Positions 1 to 9,295 are shown, numbered from the stretch's first letter. The stretch: 64,000 bases of DNA from Desulfitobacterium sp038181555 (GCF_038181555.1 NZ_JBBWUA010000012.1:22906-86905), one strand, 5' to 3'. A program made the numbers and translations. The notes: a model not told the origin generated them from the letters alone.

Positions 1-1180
1 GCTCCTATACGGAAATCGCCAGTGACTCCATTACGATTCCTTCCTTGGACATCGTTTTCATGATACTTCACATGTACTTCGTTTAGTATCCGCACTTGTT
101 ATTATTATCTTCTTTACTTTTTATGTCTCTTCTGGTTTAGTTTCCGGTGCCGTTCTCTTTAACACAACCTTTGGCATGGATTACCATACCGGTCTTTGGC
201 TAATTCTTGCCGTCATCGTGACTTACACCCTCATCGGTGGTTTCTTAGCAGTGAGCTTCACTGACTTCGTCCAAGGACTCATCATGGTTATCGCTTTGAT
301 TATGGTTCCTGTAGTAACCCTCTGGCACACGGGGGGCCTTGGTGATAGCTTTGATACTATCCGAACCATTGATCCCAACCTCTTAAATATTTTCACCGGG
401 ACCACAACCATCGGTATTATCTCCCTATTGGCTTGGGGGTTAGGTTACTTCGGACAGCCCCACATCATCGTCCGTTTTATGGCGATTTCCTCTGTCGGTG
501 AGATCAACAAATCGCGCAAAATCGGCATGAGTTGGATGATCTTCTCGGAAGTCGGCGCCATGTTTACCGGTCTGATAGGGATTGCCTACTTTGCTACACA
601 TGGCTTGACCTTAGCCGACCCTGAGACAGTATTCATCGAGCTAGGCAAAATCCTTTTCCACCCGATCATCACAGGATTCTTGATTTCTGCTATTCTTGCG
701 GCAATTATGAGTACGATCTCCTCGCAGCTGCTCGTAACCTCTAGTTCCCTGACTGAAGATATCTATCGTATTCTGTTCCGCCGTTCAGCCTCGGATAAAG
801 AGCTGGTTTTCGTCAGCCGTCTTTGTGTTTTGCTGGTTGCTCTGCTGGCCACCTATCTAGCCTGGACCCAAAATGATACGATTCTCAACCTAGTAGGCTA
901 TGCTTGGGCGGGCTTCGGTTCTGCCTTTGGCCCGGTTATTATCATGAGCCTCTACTGGAAACGAATGACGAAGTGGGGAGCACTCGCCGGTATGGTCATG
1001 GGTTCACTCACCGTTATCCTTTGGGAACAGTTCCCTGCCCTTAGTGCTGTCTATGAAATTATTCCTGGTTTCATCATCGGCTTGCTCTCGATTATTATCG
1101 TTAGCCTTTTGACGACTGAACCTTCAAAAGCAGTTCAAGATGAGTTTGATAAATCTGCGGCTGAGACCAAGAGTAAATAG
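1..1180 (+). CDS. putP: Sodium/proline symporter, 3' part, frameshifted near the window edge
   Basis: C-terminal three quarters of a sodium:solute symporter (SLC5/PutP family), an inner-membrane protein importing proline with Na+. Open reading from about position 26 to 1180 gives a chain of transmembrane helices. The helix starting at LRLVSALVIII (about 77-110) and the stretch YVSSGLVSG are typical of PutP. The first ATG in this frame, 176, lies inside the conserved core, so it is not the real start. Reading bases 3-41 in another frame gives SYTEIASDSITIP, the expected upstream PutP sequence, so the frame shifts by one base between about 39 and 47, inside a TTCCTTCC repeat. This is either a true mutation or a sequence error. 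The gene's 5' end is outside the window. Family identification is firm; whether it is functional is open. Confidence 0.85.
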
Positions 1181-1256
1181 TAAATAGGATAAGTAACGTA
1201 ATTCCTCAATTAGCAGCAACCCGTTACGGAATATTTGGTCACAATAACGCAAAATT

Positions 1257-1309
1257 AAAGTGCACCTCCAAATGTTGGACACAAAATCTAACATTCGGAG
1301 GTGCACCTT
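1257..1309. repeat. Hairpin built of IS3-like ends, possible terminator
   Basis: Two 20-base arms (1257-1276 and 1290-1309) are inverted repeats with only two mismatches, both allowing G-U pairing, around a 13-base loop, followed by TTTTT. It sits between two converging genes and could terminate both. The arm sequence GTGCACCTCCAAATGTTGGAC resembles the terminal repeats of some IS3-family elements, so it may be a tiny non-autonomous remnant. The IS link is inference. Confidence 0.55.
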
Positions 1310-1375
1310 TTTATATAATCTCGTTTAGTAAAAAATCCAGCTTAAATCTGATCCTAGGGCGAAAGATGAGCGGTG

Positions 1376-2809
1376 TTAGCCATTTTCCTCCATGATATTG
1401 CGGGCAATCATCACTCCGCAAGCCTCTGCCTGAGCTAGACCGCGCGTAATCCCTGCACCATCTCCCCCTGCATAAAGTCCCGCTATTTCGGTTTCAAAAT
1501 TGCTTTTCAGCTTAGGACGCGAGGAATAGAATTTGGCTTCAACCCCGTAAAGCAAGGTGTGCTCGGAGGCAATACCGGGAGTTACTTTATCTAAGGCCTC
1601 GATCATTTCAATAACGCTTTTCATAGTGGAATAAGGCAGCACAAGCCCCAAGTTACCGGGAACGGCTTCCTTTAAGGTAGGCTCGACGAAGCTCTCTTTA
1701 ATCCGCTTGTCCGTGGAGCGACGCCCTTTCATAATATCTCCAAAGGTTTGAACTAAGACACTACCGTTAGATAAGTCATTAGCTAGTCGGGAAATATTCT
1801 TGGCATATTCTGTGGGCTTATTAAAAGGATAAGAGAAGTTGTGGGAAACCAGCAGGGCAAAGTTAGTATTATTGCTACCCAGATTTTTATCGCGGTAAGC
1901 ATGTCCGTTAGCCAGCATTACACCCGTGTGGTTTTCAATAACCACATGCCCGGAAGGGTTGCTACAAAAACTTCTTACAGTGGTACCTACAGAAGTCCGA
2001 TAAATAAACTTCCCTTCATATAGGTTCTCATTAATATCTTCCATGATGGTGTCTAGAGTTTCCACACGAACCCCCACATCGACTTGGTTGCTGCCCATTT
2101 CCAACTTGTATTTCTTCAAGACATCAGCAAACCACTCTGAGCCATCTCGGCCAGGAACCACCACAACCTTGGGCGCGTGGTACTCCTCTCCCTTAGCGGT
2201 GCGGATTCCCTTGACCTGCAGTTGCCCTGCCACTTCATCTGCCATAATATCAGCGACTTCTGTTTCGAAGACCATATCGATTTTCCCTTTAAGAAACTCG
2301 TAAATATCCTTAAGAATTTCTAGGTTTAATTCCGTTCCCAGATGGCGAACTTGGGCGCGGAGCAATTTGAGGCCGGCACCTAGAGCCTTCTTTTCAATCT
2401 CCTTCACTGTAGGAGTGTTGGGATCCGTTAAAGCGGAGGTGGCTCCATGCTTTAGGTTAATCTCGTCCACATATTTGATCAGGCTCAAAACTTCTGACGG
2501 TGGCAGATACTCGGTGAGCCATCCCCCAAACTCTGTGGTTATATTGAACTTCCCATCCGAATAGGCTCCGGCACCACCAAAGCCATTGGTGATTGAGCAT
2601 GCCGGCGTACAGCTGGCAAACTCCCTTTGCTTATTGGGCGGCGGGCATTTAGAAAGGGTCTTCTTTAAAATGGGACAACTGCGTTTATAGATATCCCGTC
2701 CCTTTTCAATCAAAAGGACAGCGAGCTGGGGGGCCTTGATCGCTAATTCGTAACTTGCAAAAACTCCGGCGGGACCTGCTCCAATGATGATCACGTCATA
2801 CTTTTTCAA
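1376..2809 (-). CDS. FAD-dependent dehydrogenase (COG2509 type)
   Basis: Flavoprotein of about 477 residues with an N-terminal dinucleotide-binding fold: the GxGxxG motif (IIIGAGPAGVFASYELA) is close to the start. A Cys-rich stretch (CPPPNKQREFASCTPAC) followed by NGFGGAGAYSDGKFN is characteristic of the COG2509 family. A second FAD-contacting motif near the C-terminus (GLYAGGDGAGITRGL) completes it. The substrate of this family is not established. I chose the TTG at 2809 because GAGGAGG lies 8 bases upstream of it; the GTG at 2839 lacks a comparable site. It converges with putP and is transcribed alone. Family call is solid, function unknown. Confidence 0.85.
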   Translation of the reverse strand: MKKYDVIIIGAGPAGVFASYELAIKAPQLAVLLIEKGRDIYKRSCPILKKTLSKCPPPNKQREFASCTPACSITNGFGGAGAYSDGKFNITTEFGGWLTEYLPPSEVLSLIKYVDEINLKHGATSALTDPNTPTVKEIEKKALGAGLKLLRAQVRHLGTELNLEILKDIYEFLKGKIDMVFETEVADIMADEVAGQLQVKGIRTAKGEEYHAPKVVVVPGRDGSEWFADVLKKYKLEMGSNQVDVGVRVETLDTIMEDINENLYEGKFIYRTSVGTTVRSFCSNPSGHVVIENHTGVMLANGHAYRDKNLGSNNTNFALLVSHNFSYPFNKPTEYAKNISRLANDLSNGSVLVQTFGDIMKGRRSTDKRIKESFVEPTLKEAVPGNLGLVLPYSTMKSVIEMIEALDKVTPGIASEHTLLYGVEAKFYSSRPKLKSNFETEIAGLYAGGDGAGITRGLAQAEACGVMIARNIMEENG

Positions 2810-3035
2810 GATATATTCCTCCTCGGTTAAGCTTGACACTACGCAAACCTTATAAACTATACCTTATGTTTTTAAATAATTCAACTCTAAATCCGAACAT
2901 TCCTTTAAAAAACCACAATTTTGTTTGGATTGAACGAGGCTCCGTTTAGGGGGGGCATTCACCCTCTAGACGTTAGTCCAGTGCTGAGCTAGTTTGGTTT
3001 ATTCCTCCACTATATACATAATAATCTAGCATGAT

Positions 3036-3080
3036 AGAATGTTTGTTTCTATTGATATAGAACATACATTCGCATATAAT
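3036..3080 (+). promoter_or_regulatory. dinB promoter with two LexA (DinR) boxes
   Basis: TTGATA (3052-3057), a 17-base spacer and TATAAT (3075-3080) form a good sigma-A promoter. Box 2, AGAACATACATTCG (3059-3072), lies in the spacer and matches the Gram-positive SOS consensus GAACN4GTTC with one mismatch. Box 1, AGAATGTTTGTTTC (3036-3049), overlaps the upstream flank and is weaker. The placement predicts LexA repression of dinB, relieved by DNA damage. Confidence 0.7.
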
Positions 3081-3139
3081 AGATAGAGCAGGACTAAATT
3101 CAGCCGTTCGTTACCAAAGGATTTCTATTCAGGTGGTGC

Positions 3140-4399
3140 TTGATATTGAGCAAACATATTATCTTTCACATTGATGTGAATTCGGCGTATCTTTCTTGGG
3201 AAGCAACTTACCGACTCCAACAAGGGGATTCCTTGGATCTAAGAACCGTCCCTTCTGTAGTAGGGGGGGATCCTTTAACCCGGCATGGTATTGTCTTAGC
3301 TAAATCCATACCTGCGAAAAAATACGATATCAAAACCGGAGAAACCTTATACTCTGCCCTCACTAAATGTCCGGACCTGATCATCGCTAAGCCTAATTAT
3401 CTCCTCTTTCGCCAATGCAGCCAAGCTTTAGGAGATATCTTAAAAGAGTATTCCCCTCTTATCCAGCAATTTTCCGTGGATGAATACTTTGTGGATTTCA
3501 CCTCGCTGGATCAGCTTTGGGGAGATCCCCTTAAAGCGGCCCATGTGATTAAGGATCGGGTTAAAAACGAGCTGGGCTTTACCGTAAATATCGGTATTTC
3601 CACCAATAAGCTGTTGGCAAAAATGGCCTCGGAATTCCAAAAGCCCGACAAGGTCCATACCTTATTTTCTGAGGAAATCCCCGAAAAAATGTGGCCCCTA
3701 CCCATCGGAGAGCTCTTCATGGTGGGAAGAGCAACCTCCCAAAAGCTTCTCTCACGCAATATTAAAACCATTGGCGACCTAGCACATACCGATCCGCGCA
3801 TCTTAAGAACAGCCCTAAAAAGCCACGGTATCCTGATTTGGAATTATGCCCATGGGATTGAGAATTCCCCCGTTCGACCCGGCGGCCACGTGAAAGTCAA
3901 AGGTATGGGCAATTCAACCACCCTGCCCTTCGATGTGGATCGTCGCCAGGAAGCTCACCTAGTCCTGCTCTCGCTCGTGGAAACCGTCAGCGCTCGCTTA
4001 AGACATGATCAGTATTTCGCCCAACTTGTAGCCGTTTCCTTTCGGACCCACGAATTTCTCTCCTACTCTCATCAACGAAAAATCACTCACCCCACAGACT
4101 GTACCAACGAAATCTGGGAGATCGCCTGTGAGCTCTTCGACGAATTATGGAAGGGCCAACCCCTAAGACATATGGGCGTGCGGGTCTCCGAGCTTTGCCA
4201 TAATGATTTTCTGCAGTTATCCTTCTTCACTAAGAACTATGAGAAGGAGCGAAAAATCGACCAGGCTATCGATGTGATTCGAGAGCGCTTTGGCTCGAGT
4301 GCGATCATGCGTTCCTCTTATCTTCACTCCGGTCTCAAAGCCATGACCGGAGGGGTAATCGCCGAAGAGGAATATCCCATGATGACCAGTCTGCTTTAG
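3140..4399 (+). CDS. dinB: DNA polymerase IV (Y-family translesion polymerase)
   Basis: 419-residue Y-family DNA polymerase for translesion synthesis. The catalytic acidic residues are in FHIDVNSAYLSWEA (near residue 11) and FSVDEYFVDF (near residues 114-119). The fold then continues with NIGISTNKLLAKMAS, a helix-hairpin-helix region (about 175-235), and a little-finger domain to the end. TTG start at 3140 with AGGTGG just upstream. Compared with many DinB proteins it has a somewhat divergent N-terminus (LSWEATYRLQQGDSLDLR). The promoter carries LexA boxes, and a small gene follows 52 bases downstream, probably in the same operon. Confidence 0.92.
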   Translation: MILSKHIIFHIDVNSAYLSWEATYRLQQGDSLDLRTVPSVVGGDPLTRHGIVLAKSIPAKKYDIKTGETLYSALTKCPDLIIAKPNYLLFRQCSQALGDILKEYSPLIQQFSVDEYFVDFTSLDQLWGDPLKAAHVIKDRVKNELGFTVNIGISTNKLLAKMASEFQKPDKVHTLFSEEIPEKMWPLPIGELFMVGRATSQKLLSRNIKTIGDLAHTDPRILRTALKSHGILIWNYAHGIENSPVRPGGHVKVKGMGNSTTLPFDVDRRQEAHLVLLSLVETVSARLRHDQYFAQLVAVSFRTHEFLSYSHQRKITHPTDCTNEIWEIACELFDELWKGQPLRHMGVRVSELCHNDFLQLSFFTKNYEKERKIDQAIDVIRERFGSSAIMRSSYLHSGLKAMTGGVIAEEEYPMMTSLL

Positions 4400-4451
4400 G
4401 CTCATCAAATCATCAACAACAATAACACACCACACAAGGAGGAATGTTTAA

Positions 4452-4712
4452 GTGAAGGTTATCATGCAACCCATTGAGATGGTGGCTCGTTTCAATGAGC
4501 AGGGCATTCCCTGTCCTGTAAAATTCAAAGCCCGCTTCGAAGGAGTTCCTGTGGTCATTTCCATTGATAAAATCATCCTAAAAACTGAGGAGAAGCTGGC
4601 CGGCAATCGCATGATTATTTTTCGCTGCCAAAGCGTTATCAATGGGCTTCTCAAGGTTTTTGAACTGAAGTATGAACTCAACACCTGCAAGTGGTTTTTA
4701 GCCAAGATGTAA
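4452..4712 (+). CDS. Small protein co-transcribed with dinB
   Basis: 86-residue protein of unknown function, GTG start at 4452 with AAGGAGGA eight bases upstream. No membrane segment or signal peptide. The pattern GIPCPVKFKAR...FELKYELNTCKWFLAKM resembles the small beta-rich DUF6504-like proteins encoded next to Y-family polymerases in other bacteria; that similarity is from memory and uncertain. Position directly behind dinB and before a terminator implies SOS co-expression and a possible role in translesion synthesis. Confidence 0.7.
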   Translation: MKVIMQPIEMVARFNEQGIPCPVKFKARFEGVPVVISIDKIILKTEEKLAGNRMIIFRCQSVINGLLKVFELKYELNTCKWFLAKM

Positions 4713-4736
4713 TCAGTTCTTAGCCAAAAATATAAT

Positions 4737-4779
4737 AGTCCACGGCTGTCCCCTGTGAGGGTAAAAGCCGTGGACTTTT
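4737..4779 (+). terminator. Terminator of the dinB operon
   Basis: Perfect stem AGTCCACGGCT / AGCCGTGGACT with an 18-base loop, followed by TTTT. It also lies downstream of the converging dedA gene and may serve both strands. Confidence 0.85.
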
Positions 4780-4829
4780 GAATTGCACCTATTGCTTTGA
4801 GCTGCTATTTAACCCTACTGCAGCTCATC

Positions 4830-5498
4830 CTACTCGTTGTCAGCGCCGATTTTTTCCTGTGCTCTCTTCTGTAACCAGCTTTTAAGATAAGCATAAAACG
4901 GTGGTATTGCCGAGATTCCAATGATCGCAAAAATCACTAGGGTGAAGTTATCTCGTACAAAGGGCAAATTGCCAAAGAAAAAACCACTGAAAAGGGCAAC
5001 CGTGACCCATAAGAGGGCTCCGATGACATTGTAAGAAATAAACCGCATATATTTCATGGCACCGACACCCGCTACAAAAGGAGCAAAGGTTCGAATGATC
5101 GGCAGAAAACGGGCGATGATAATGGTCTTTCCGCCGTGTTTTTCATAGAACCTCTGTGTCTTCATTAGATTCTCATGATTAAGGAAACGCATTTCCTTCG
5201 CGAATACCTTCGGCCCAAGGAAGCGTCCGATCTCGTAATTGACGGTGTCGCCGAGGACAGCAGCTCCGAGAAGCAAAAAGAACAAAATCTTAACATCCAA
5301 AGCACCAGCGGCGGCAAATGTTCCCGCCACAAAAAGCAAAGAATCTCCGGGAAGAAACGGTGTCACAACAAATCCTGTTTCTGCAAAAATAATCAAAAAA
5401 AGTATGAGATAAGTCCATAATCCATAGGTACTAATAATTTCACCAAGGTGCTTGTCTAGATGAATAAATATATCGAGCGCAGTCTGTATAAATTCCAA
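4830..5498 (-). CDS. DedA-family membrane protein
   Basis: 222-residue integral membrane protein with a VTT (SNARE-associated) domain. The family signature FLPGDSLLFVAGTFAAAGAL is at about residues 48-67, and the conserved GGKTIIIARFLPIIRTFAPFVAGVGAM is at about 120-146. Several hydrophobic helices span the protein and the C-terminus is positively charged. DedA proteins are implicated in lipid-carrier (undecaprenyl phosphate) flipping and in envelope and pH homeostasis; the substrate here is not predictable. Single gene; a GGAGG site precedes the ATG. Confidence 0.9.
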   Translation of the reverse strand: MEFIQTALDIFIHLDKHLGEIISTYGLWTYLILFLIIFAETGFVVTPFLPGDSLLFVAGTFAAAGALDVKILFFLLLGAAVLGDTVNYEIGRFLGPKVFAKEMRFLNHENLMKTQRFYEKHGGKTIIIARFLPIIRTFAPFVAGVGAMKYMRFISYNVIGALLWVTVALFSGFFFGNLPFVRDNFTLVIFAIIGISAIPPFYAYLKSWLQKRAQEKIGADNE

Positions 5499-5859
5499 GA
5501 TCGAACCTCCTATTTTTCAGCCTATCTGTCGCAAAAACTTCAATATATCTTTGCATCATAAATCTCTGAGCCAATTTCCGAATTATCATGTCATCTGAAT
5601 TATCATATCTTCTCGAGGGTAAAAAATCAATTTAAGAACAACGAATTTAAGAAAAGCTTAATAAATACCTTGGAAAAGAAGACAAAAAGAAACTCGAAAA
5701 GAAAAACCGCCAATAAAGACGGTTCAGGTCGACAAGAGCAAACCCTTGTCTATATAAAAAAGGTAGGAGAAGAATGTCATGTCTGAATCATAACACACAA
5801 AATTAAAATGCGAGTGAAGAAACAGCAAACTCTTTGTTAACATTGTGTGAAAACAAGTT
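5499..5859. other. Intergenic stretch upstream of dedA
   Basis: About 360 bases without a convincing gene. It contains two short imperfect hairpins in tandem (around 5705-5724 and 5731-5750) followed by an A-rich run. A Shine-Dalgarno-like AGGAGAAGA precedes an ATG at 5774 that opens only a 10-codon frame. I see no riboswitch motif. Confidence 0.4.
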
Positions 5860-5910
5860 AAGCGCCCCTTGGCACCTGTCGCTATGAAGGCGGGTGTCAA
5901 AGGGCGCTTA
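5860..5910 (-). terminator. Terminator of cysK
   Basis: Long stem: 17-base arms AAGCGCCCCTTGGCACC and GGTGTCAAAGGGCGCTT differing at two positions, directly downstream of the cysK stop codon. The T-tract on the minus strand is weak. Confidence 0.7.
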
Positions 5911-5918
5911 GTCGGGTG

Positions 5919-6854
5919 TTAATCTTCTTGGAATAAGACAGTCGAAAGATATCTTTCTCCTGTGTCTGGGAGAAGGACAACGATCTTTTTGCCCTTATTT
6001 TCGGGTCTCTTAGCAATTTGTGTGGCCGCATAAGCTGCTGCACCGGAGGAAATTCCGACAAGGAGGCCTTCAGTTTTCGAGAGCTTGCGGGAGGTTTCAA
6101 ACGCCTCTTCATTCTTCACCTGAAAGATTTCATCAATGAGTTCCGAGTTATAGACACCGGGAACAAATCCAGCGCCGATGCCTTGAATCTTATGGGATCC
6201 GGGATTTCCTCCTGAAAGAACAGGGGAATCGGCAGGCTCCACAGCAATGACTTTTACGCCTGGTTTTTTCTTCTTAAGCACTTCACCCACACCAGTTACG
6301 GTGCCACCCGTTCCGACCCCGGCGACAAAGATGTCGACTTCTCCGTCCGTGTCGCGCCAAATCTCTTCGGCCGTGGTTTTTCTATGAATCTCGGGGTTAG
6401 CCGGATTATTAAATTGTTGCGGAATGAAGGAATTCGGATATTCTGCTGCTAATTCTTCGGCTTTTTGAATAGCACCTTTCATGCCGGCAGGTCCCGGAGT
6501 AAGAACAAGTTCGGCTCCGAGGGCTTTGAGCAGGTTTCTTCTCTCCACACTCATTGTTTCCGGCATGGTTAAAATCAAACGATAGCCGCGTGCAGCAGAT
6601 ACGAAGGCCAGAGCAATTCCTGTATTACCACTGGTCGGTTCAATGATCACAGTATCCTTAGTAATCAAGCCTTTTTCTTCAGCATCTTTGATCATGGCAT
6701 AACCAATTCTGTCCTTAACACTGGAAAGGGGATTGAAGTATTCCAGCTTCGCTATGACCGTGGCTTCTAATTCATTAGCTTGATTATAATTGGACAACTC
6801 TAATAGTGGGGTATTTCCGATAAGGTCGGTTAAACTCTTAGCAATCTTTGACAT
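5919..6854 (-). CDS. cysK: Cysteine synthase A (O-acetylserine sulfhydrylase)
   Basis: 311-residue PLP enzyme of the fold-type II family. It converts O-acetylserine and sulfide to cysteine in the cytoplasm. The PLP lysine is in NPLSSVKDRIGYAM (around residue 47). The substrate loop EPTSGNTGIALA (about 68-79) and the phosphate-binding GVGTGGTVTG (about 179-188) are intact. The length is standard. ATG with AGGAGG 8 bases upstream. In Bacillus, CysK also acts as co-regulator of the repressor CymR; a CymR-like gene lies 4 kb away, so the same pairing may operate here (inference). Confidence 0.96.
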   Translation of the reverse strand: MSKIAKSLTDLIGNTPLLELSNYNQANELEATVIAKLEYFNPLSSVKDRIGYAMIKDAEEKGLITKDTVIIEPTSGNTGIALAFVSAARGYRLILTMPETMSVERRNLLKALGAELVLTPGPAGMKGAIQKAEELAAEYPNSFIPQQFNNPANPEIHRKTTAEEIWRDTDGEVDIFVAGVGTGGTVTGVGEVLKKKKPGVKVIAVEPADSPVLSGGNPGSHKIQGIGAGFVPGVYNSELIDEIFQVKNEEAFETSRKLSKTEGLLVGISSGAAAYAATQIAKRPENKGKKIVVLLPDTGERYLSTVLFQED

Positions 6855-7070
6855 GCGATTTCCTCCTAAATATTAAACTTAAGCATTCGACGCCAGTCTT
6901 GCGCGTGATGTTTGTTTTTTTATTATCCTAGTATTCTTATATGTTTTATTGTCTTTATTTTAATACGCCCTCTCGGAGCTGTCAAGAGCAAATTTAAGAA
7001 ACCTTAGGCGCATCTAAAAGCTCAGGTGTATCTAAAGTTCATGCATATTTAAAGTTCATGTGTATCTTTA

Positions 7071-7997
7071 TTATTCTACAATGTCCGGAGAAATACTCTC
7101 TTGTTCATCCTGGCTAAACTGACTCAATTCAGCGATAAAGGCCTCGGCAGCCTTGGTGAAATAAGTATCGTATCCTCTGGCAATGACAAAGTCGCGAGCC
7201 AGATAGGGAGTGCTTTTATCGAGGGTTATAATCATCAATTCTTTGGCCTTTAATTCTTTTTGGATAATCAATTTAGATACCATGGCAATTCCCAAACCAC
7301 TGATGACGGCCGCCTTAACTCCTGTATTGCTGCTAAACACATAGGAATGTCGCATTTTAATTTTTAAAGCTTGCATAAAATGATCACTAAATTCACGAGT
7401 TCCGGAGCCTGCTTCGCGGAGGATCCAGACAAAATCTTGGAGATCCTTTGCGGAAACGCTCTTGCTCTTTGTTAATGGATGAACCGGGGGAGCAATCAAT
7501 ACCATCTCATCTTCCATGAAAGGCTCAACCATAAACTCCCTATCATTCATTTCCCCTTCTGCCAAAGCAATATCTAAACGCTTTTGGCGTAGTCCTTGAG
7601 CAATCTCTTCTGTATTCGCGATAGTCACTGAAATGTTGAGTTGGGGATATCTGGTTGCCATTTGGCTAACGAGTTCCGGCAAAATATATTCGCCGATGGT
7701 AAAGCTTGCCCCGATCCGGAGTGTTCCTGTAACCACACTCTGGATTTGATTAATTTTCTCTTTCGTTTCTTTGTATTGATTAATGATCTTGGTCGCTTCT
7801 TCATAGAATATTTCTCCCGCCGGTGTAAGCTCTACATGCTTTGATGATCGATTGATTAACTTAGTCCCAAATTCACTCTCCAGATTACGGACATGTGAGC
7901 TAACAGCAGGTTGAGAAATGAAAAGATCCTCCGCAGCTTTTGAGAAGTTTTTTTCTTCCGCCACTTTTTTAAAAATCTCCAACGGTTCAATGATCAA
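7071..7997 (-). CDS. LysR-family regulator, divergent from yeiH-type gene
   Basis: 308-residue LysR-type regulator. The N-terminal winged helix-turn-helix (about residues 2-60: FKKVAEEKNFSKAAEDLFISQ) is followed by a periplasmic-binding-like effector domain (about 90-295) with GTLRIGASFTIGEYILP. TTG start at 7997 with GGAGG eight bases upstream. It is transcribed away from the YeiH-type transporter gene across a 144-base gap, the same arrangement as yeiE-yeiH of E. coli, where YeiE is linked to sulfite stress. With cysK and metY as neighbours, a sulfur-related inducer is likely but not shown. Confidence 0.9.
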   Translation of the reverse strand: MIIEPLEIFKKVAEEKNFSKAAEDLFISQPAVSSHVRNLESEFGTKLINRSSKHVELTPAGEIFYEEATKIINQYKETKEKINQIQSVVTGTLRIGASFTIGEYILPELVSQMATRYPQLNISVTIANTEEIAQGLRQKRLDIALAEGEMNDREFMVEPFMEDEMVLIAPPVHPLTKSKSVSAKDLQDFVWILREAGSGTREFSDHFMQALKIKMRHSYVFSSNTGVKAAVISGLGIAMVSKLIIQKELKAKELMIITLDKSTPYLARDFVIARGYDTYFTKAAEAFIAELSQFSQDEQESISPDIVE

Positions 7998-8089
7998 AAG
8001 TATTACCTCCGTTCAAATATATTCAAGTTATAATTTTTCCCTATGGGATCTATTTGCAATTCAATTTGCATTGACTTCCCTGTCAAGAG

Positions 8090-8127
8090 TAAAGTATGAA
8101 TGTGCTTAATCTTTATCTTTACTTTAC
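8090..8127. promoter_or_regulatory. Inverted repeat in the LysR/yeiH divergent promoter
   Basis: GTAAAGTA (8090-8097) and TACTTTAC (about 8120-8127) form a perfect 8-base inverted repeat just upstream of the yeiH-type ribosome site. It could be an operator or a short leader hairpin. Evidence is sequence symmetry and position only. Confidence 0.35.
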
Positions 8128-8141
8128 GTCAGGAGGTTCTC

Positions 8142-9179
8142 ATGTCAATTATAAACTACATAACAGAAAAAACTGAACGTCCTTTTCATTGGGCCCATAG
8201 TAATTTTGCACCTTTTTTCTTCGGTGTTCTTTTTACGATAGGCATTGCCGCATTCGCCGTAGGGCTTGCTAACTTACCCGGCCTTAACAAGATTGGAGCT
8301 ATGCTCTGTGCCATTTTTGTTGCGGTTCTTTATCGCAATACAGTTGGCTATCCTGAAAGCTGCCGTGTCGGCATTCAGTTTTCAGCTCAGAAAATCCTCC
8401 GCTTAGCTATTATTCTATATGGCTTTCGCTTGAATATCCAACTAATCTTTCAACAAGGTCCTTCACTGCTGCTCCAAGGCGGACTGACAATTGCTATCGC
8501 TATCATTACGACCCTTTGTGTCTCTAAATTGATCAAGGGGGATCCGCAGCTTTCCCTTCTCTTGGGAATCGGAACCGGGATTTGCGGAGCTGCAGCTATT
8601 GCCGCAGTTTCTCCTATCCTCAAAGCAAAAGATGAAGATACTGCTATTGGTGTGGGTATCATTGCCTTAATCGGTACATTTTTTACATTAGCGTACACAC
8701 TACTTTATCCTTATTTGGGACTTACCCCCGCTCAATACGGTATGTGGAGCGGGATCAGCCTTCATGAGATTGCTCATACCGCTGCAGCCGCCGGTCCCTT
8801 AGGGTCTGAGGCTTTAACTACAGCATTAATGGCCAAGTTGGCAAGAGTCTTCCTCCTAATCCCCGTCAGCTTCATTCTGCTCTGGTGGGTGCGTCGCAAT
8901 TCGAAGGAAGAAAAAGACCCAACTCAAACAGCTTCCTTCCCTTGGTTTTTACTGGGATTCATCCTGACAAGTATTATTGGGACATATTTCTCCATTCCCA
9001 CTGCAGTATTAGATAGCATCGCCACTCTCTCCACCTTTTTGATGACTGCCGCAATGGTTGGCTTAGGGTTAAATGTTCATTTAGCAAGCCTACGCGCTCG
9101 TGCTCTCCGCCCTCTCCTCGCCATGTTCATCGCATCCATCTTAGTCTCCGCAGTTTCCTACTTTGCTCTGTTCATTTAA
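8142..9179 (+). CDS. yeiH: YeiH-family putative sulfate/sulfite exporter (UPF0324)
   Basis: 345-residue membrane protein with about ten hydrophobic helices of the UPF0324/YeiH (putative sulfate exporter) family. Conserved stretches include ALYRNT-like VLYRNTVGYPE, ILYGFRLNIQLI, GIGTGICGAAAIAA and SLHEIAHTAAAAGPLG. The ATG at 8142 was chosen because AGGAGG lies just upstream; an earlier in-frame ATG at 8100 has none. It is under probable control of the divergent LysR gene and ends at a set of hairpins. Function as exporter of sulfur oxyanions is assigned by family only. Confidence 0.88.
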   Translation: MSIINYITEKTERPFHWAHSNFAPFFFGVLFTIGIAAFAVGLANLPGLNKIGAMLCAIFVAVLYRNTVGYPESCRVGIQFSAQKILRLAIILYGFRLNIQLIFQQGPSLLLQGGLTIAIAIITTLCVSKLIKGDPQLSLLLGIGTGICGAAAIAAVSPILKAKDEDTAIGVGIIALIGTFFTLAYTLLYPYLGLTPAQYGMWSGISLHEIAHTAAAAGPLGSEALTTALMAKLARVFLLIPVSFILLWWVRRNSKEEKDPTQTASFPWFLLGFILTSIIGTYFSIPTAVLDSIATLSTFLMTAAMVGLGLNVHLASLRARALRPLLAMFIASILVSAVSYFALFI

Positions 9180-9214
9180 GTATACCTTGACTAGTTATTT
9201 TCTAAAAGCAACCC

Positions 9215-9254
9215 GATACTTCAGTCATTCCGCAGGCGAGATGACTGAAGTATC
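9215..9254. repeat. Perfect inverted repeat without T-tract
   Basis: GATACTTCAGTCAT (9215-9228) and ATGACTGAAGTATC (9241-9254) are perfectly complementary around a 12-base loop. No U-run follows, so it is more likely an mRNA-stabilising hairpin or a repeat remnant than a terminator. Confidence 0.6.
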
Positions 9255-9295
9255 TTGATCCGGCCCCCTCAGGGTAATATAAATAATTATTAGCT

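Noticed and set aside
5774..5806. 10-codon ORF with a good ribosome site
   Set aside because: Too short and without any supporting feature to call a gene.
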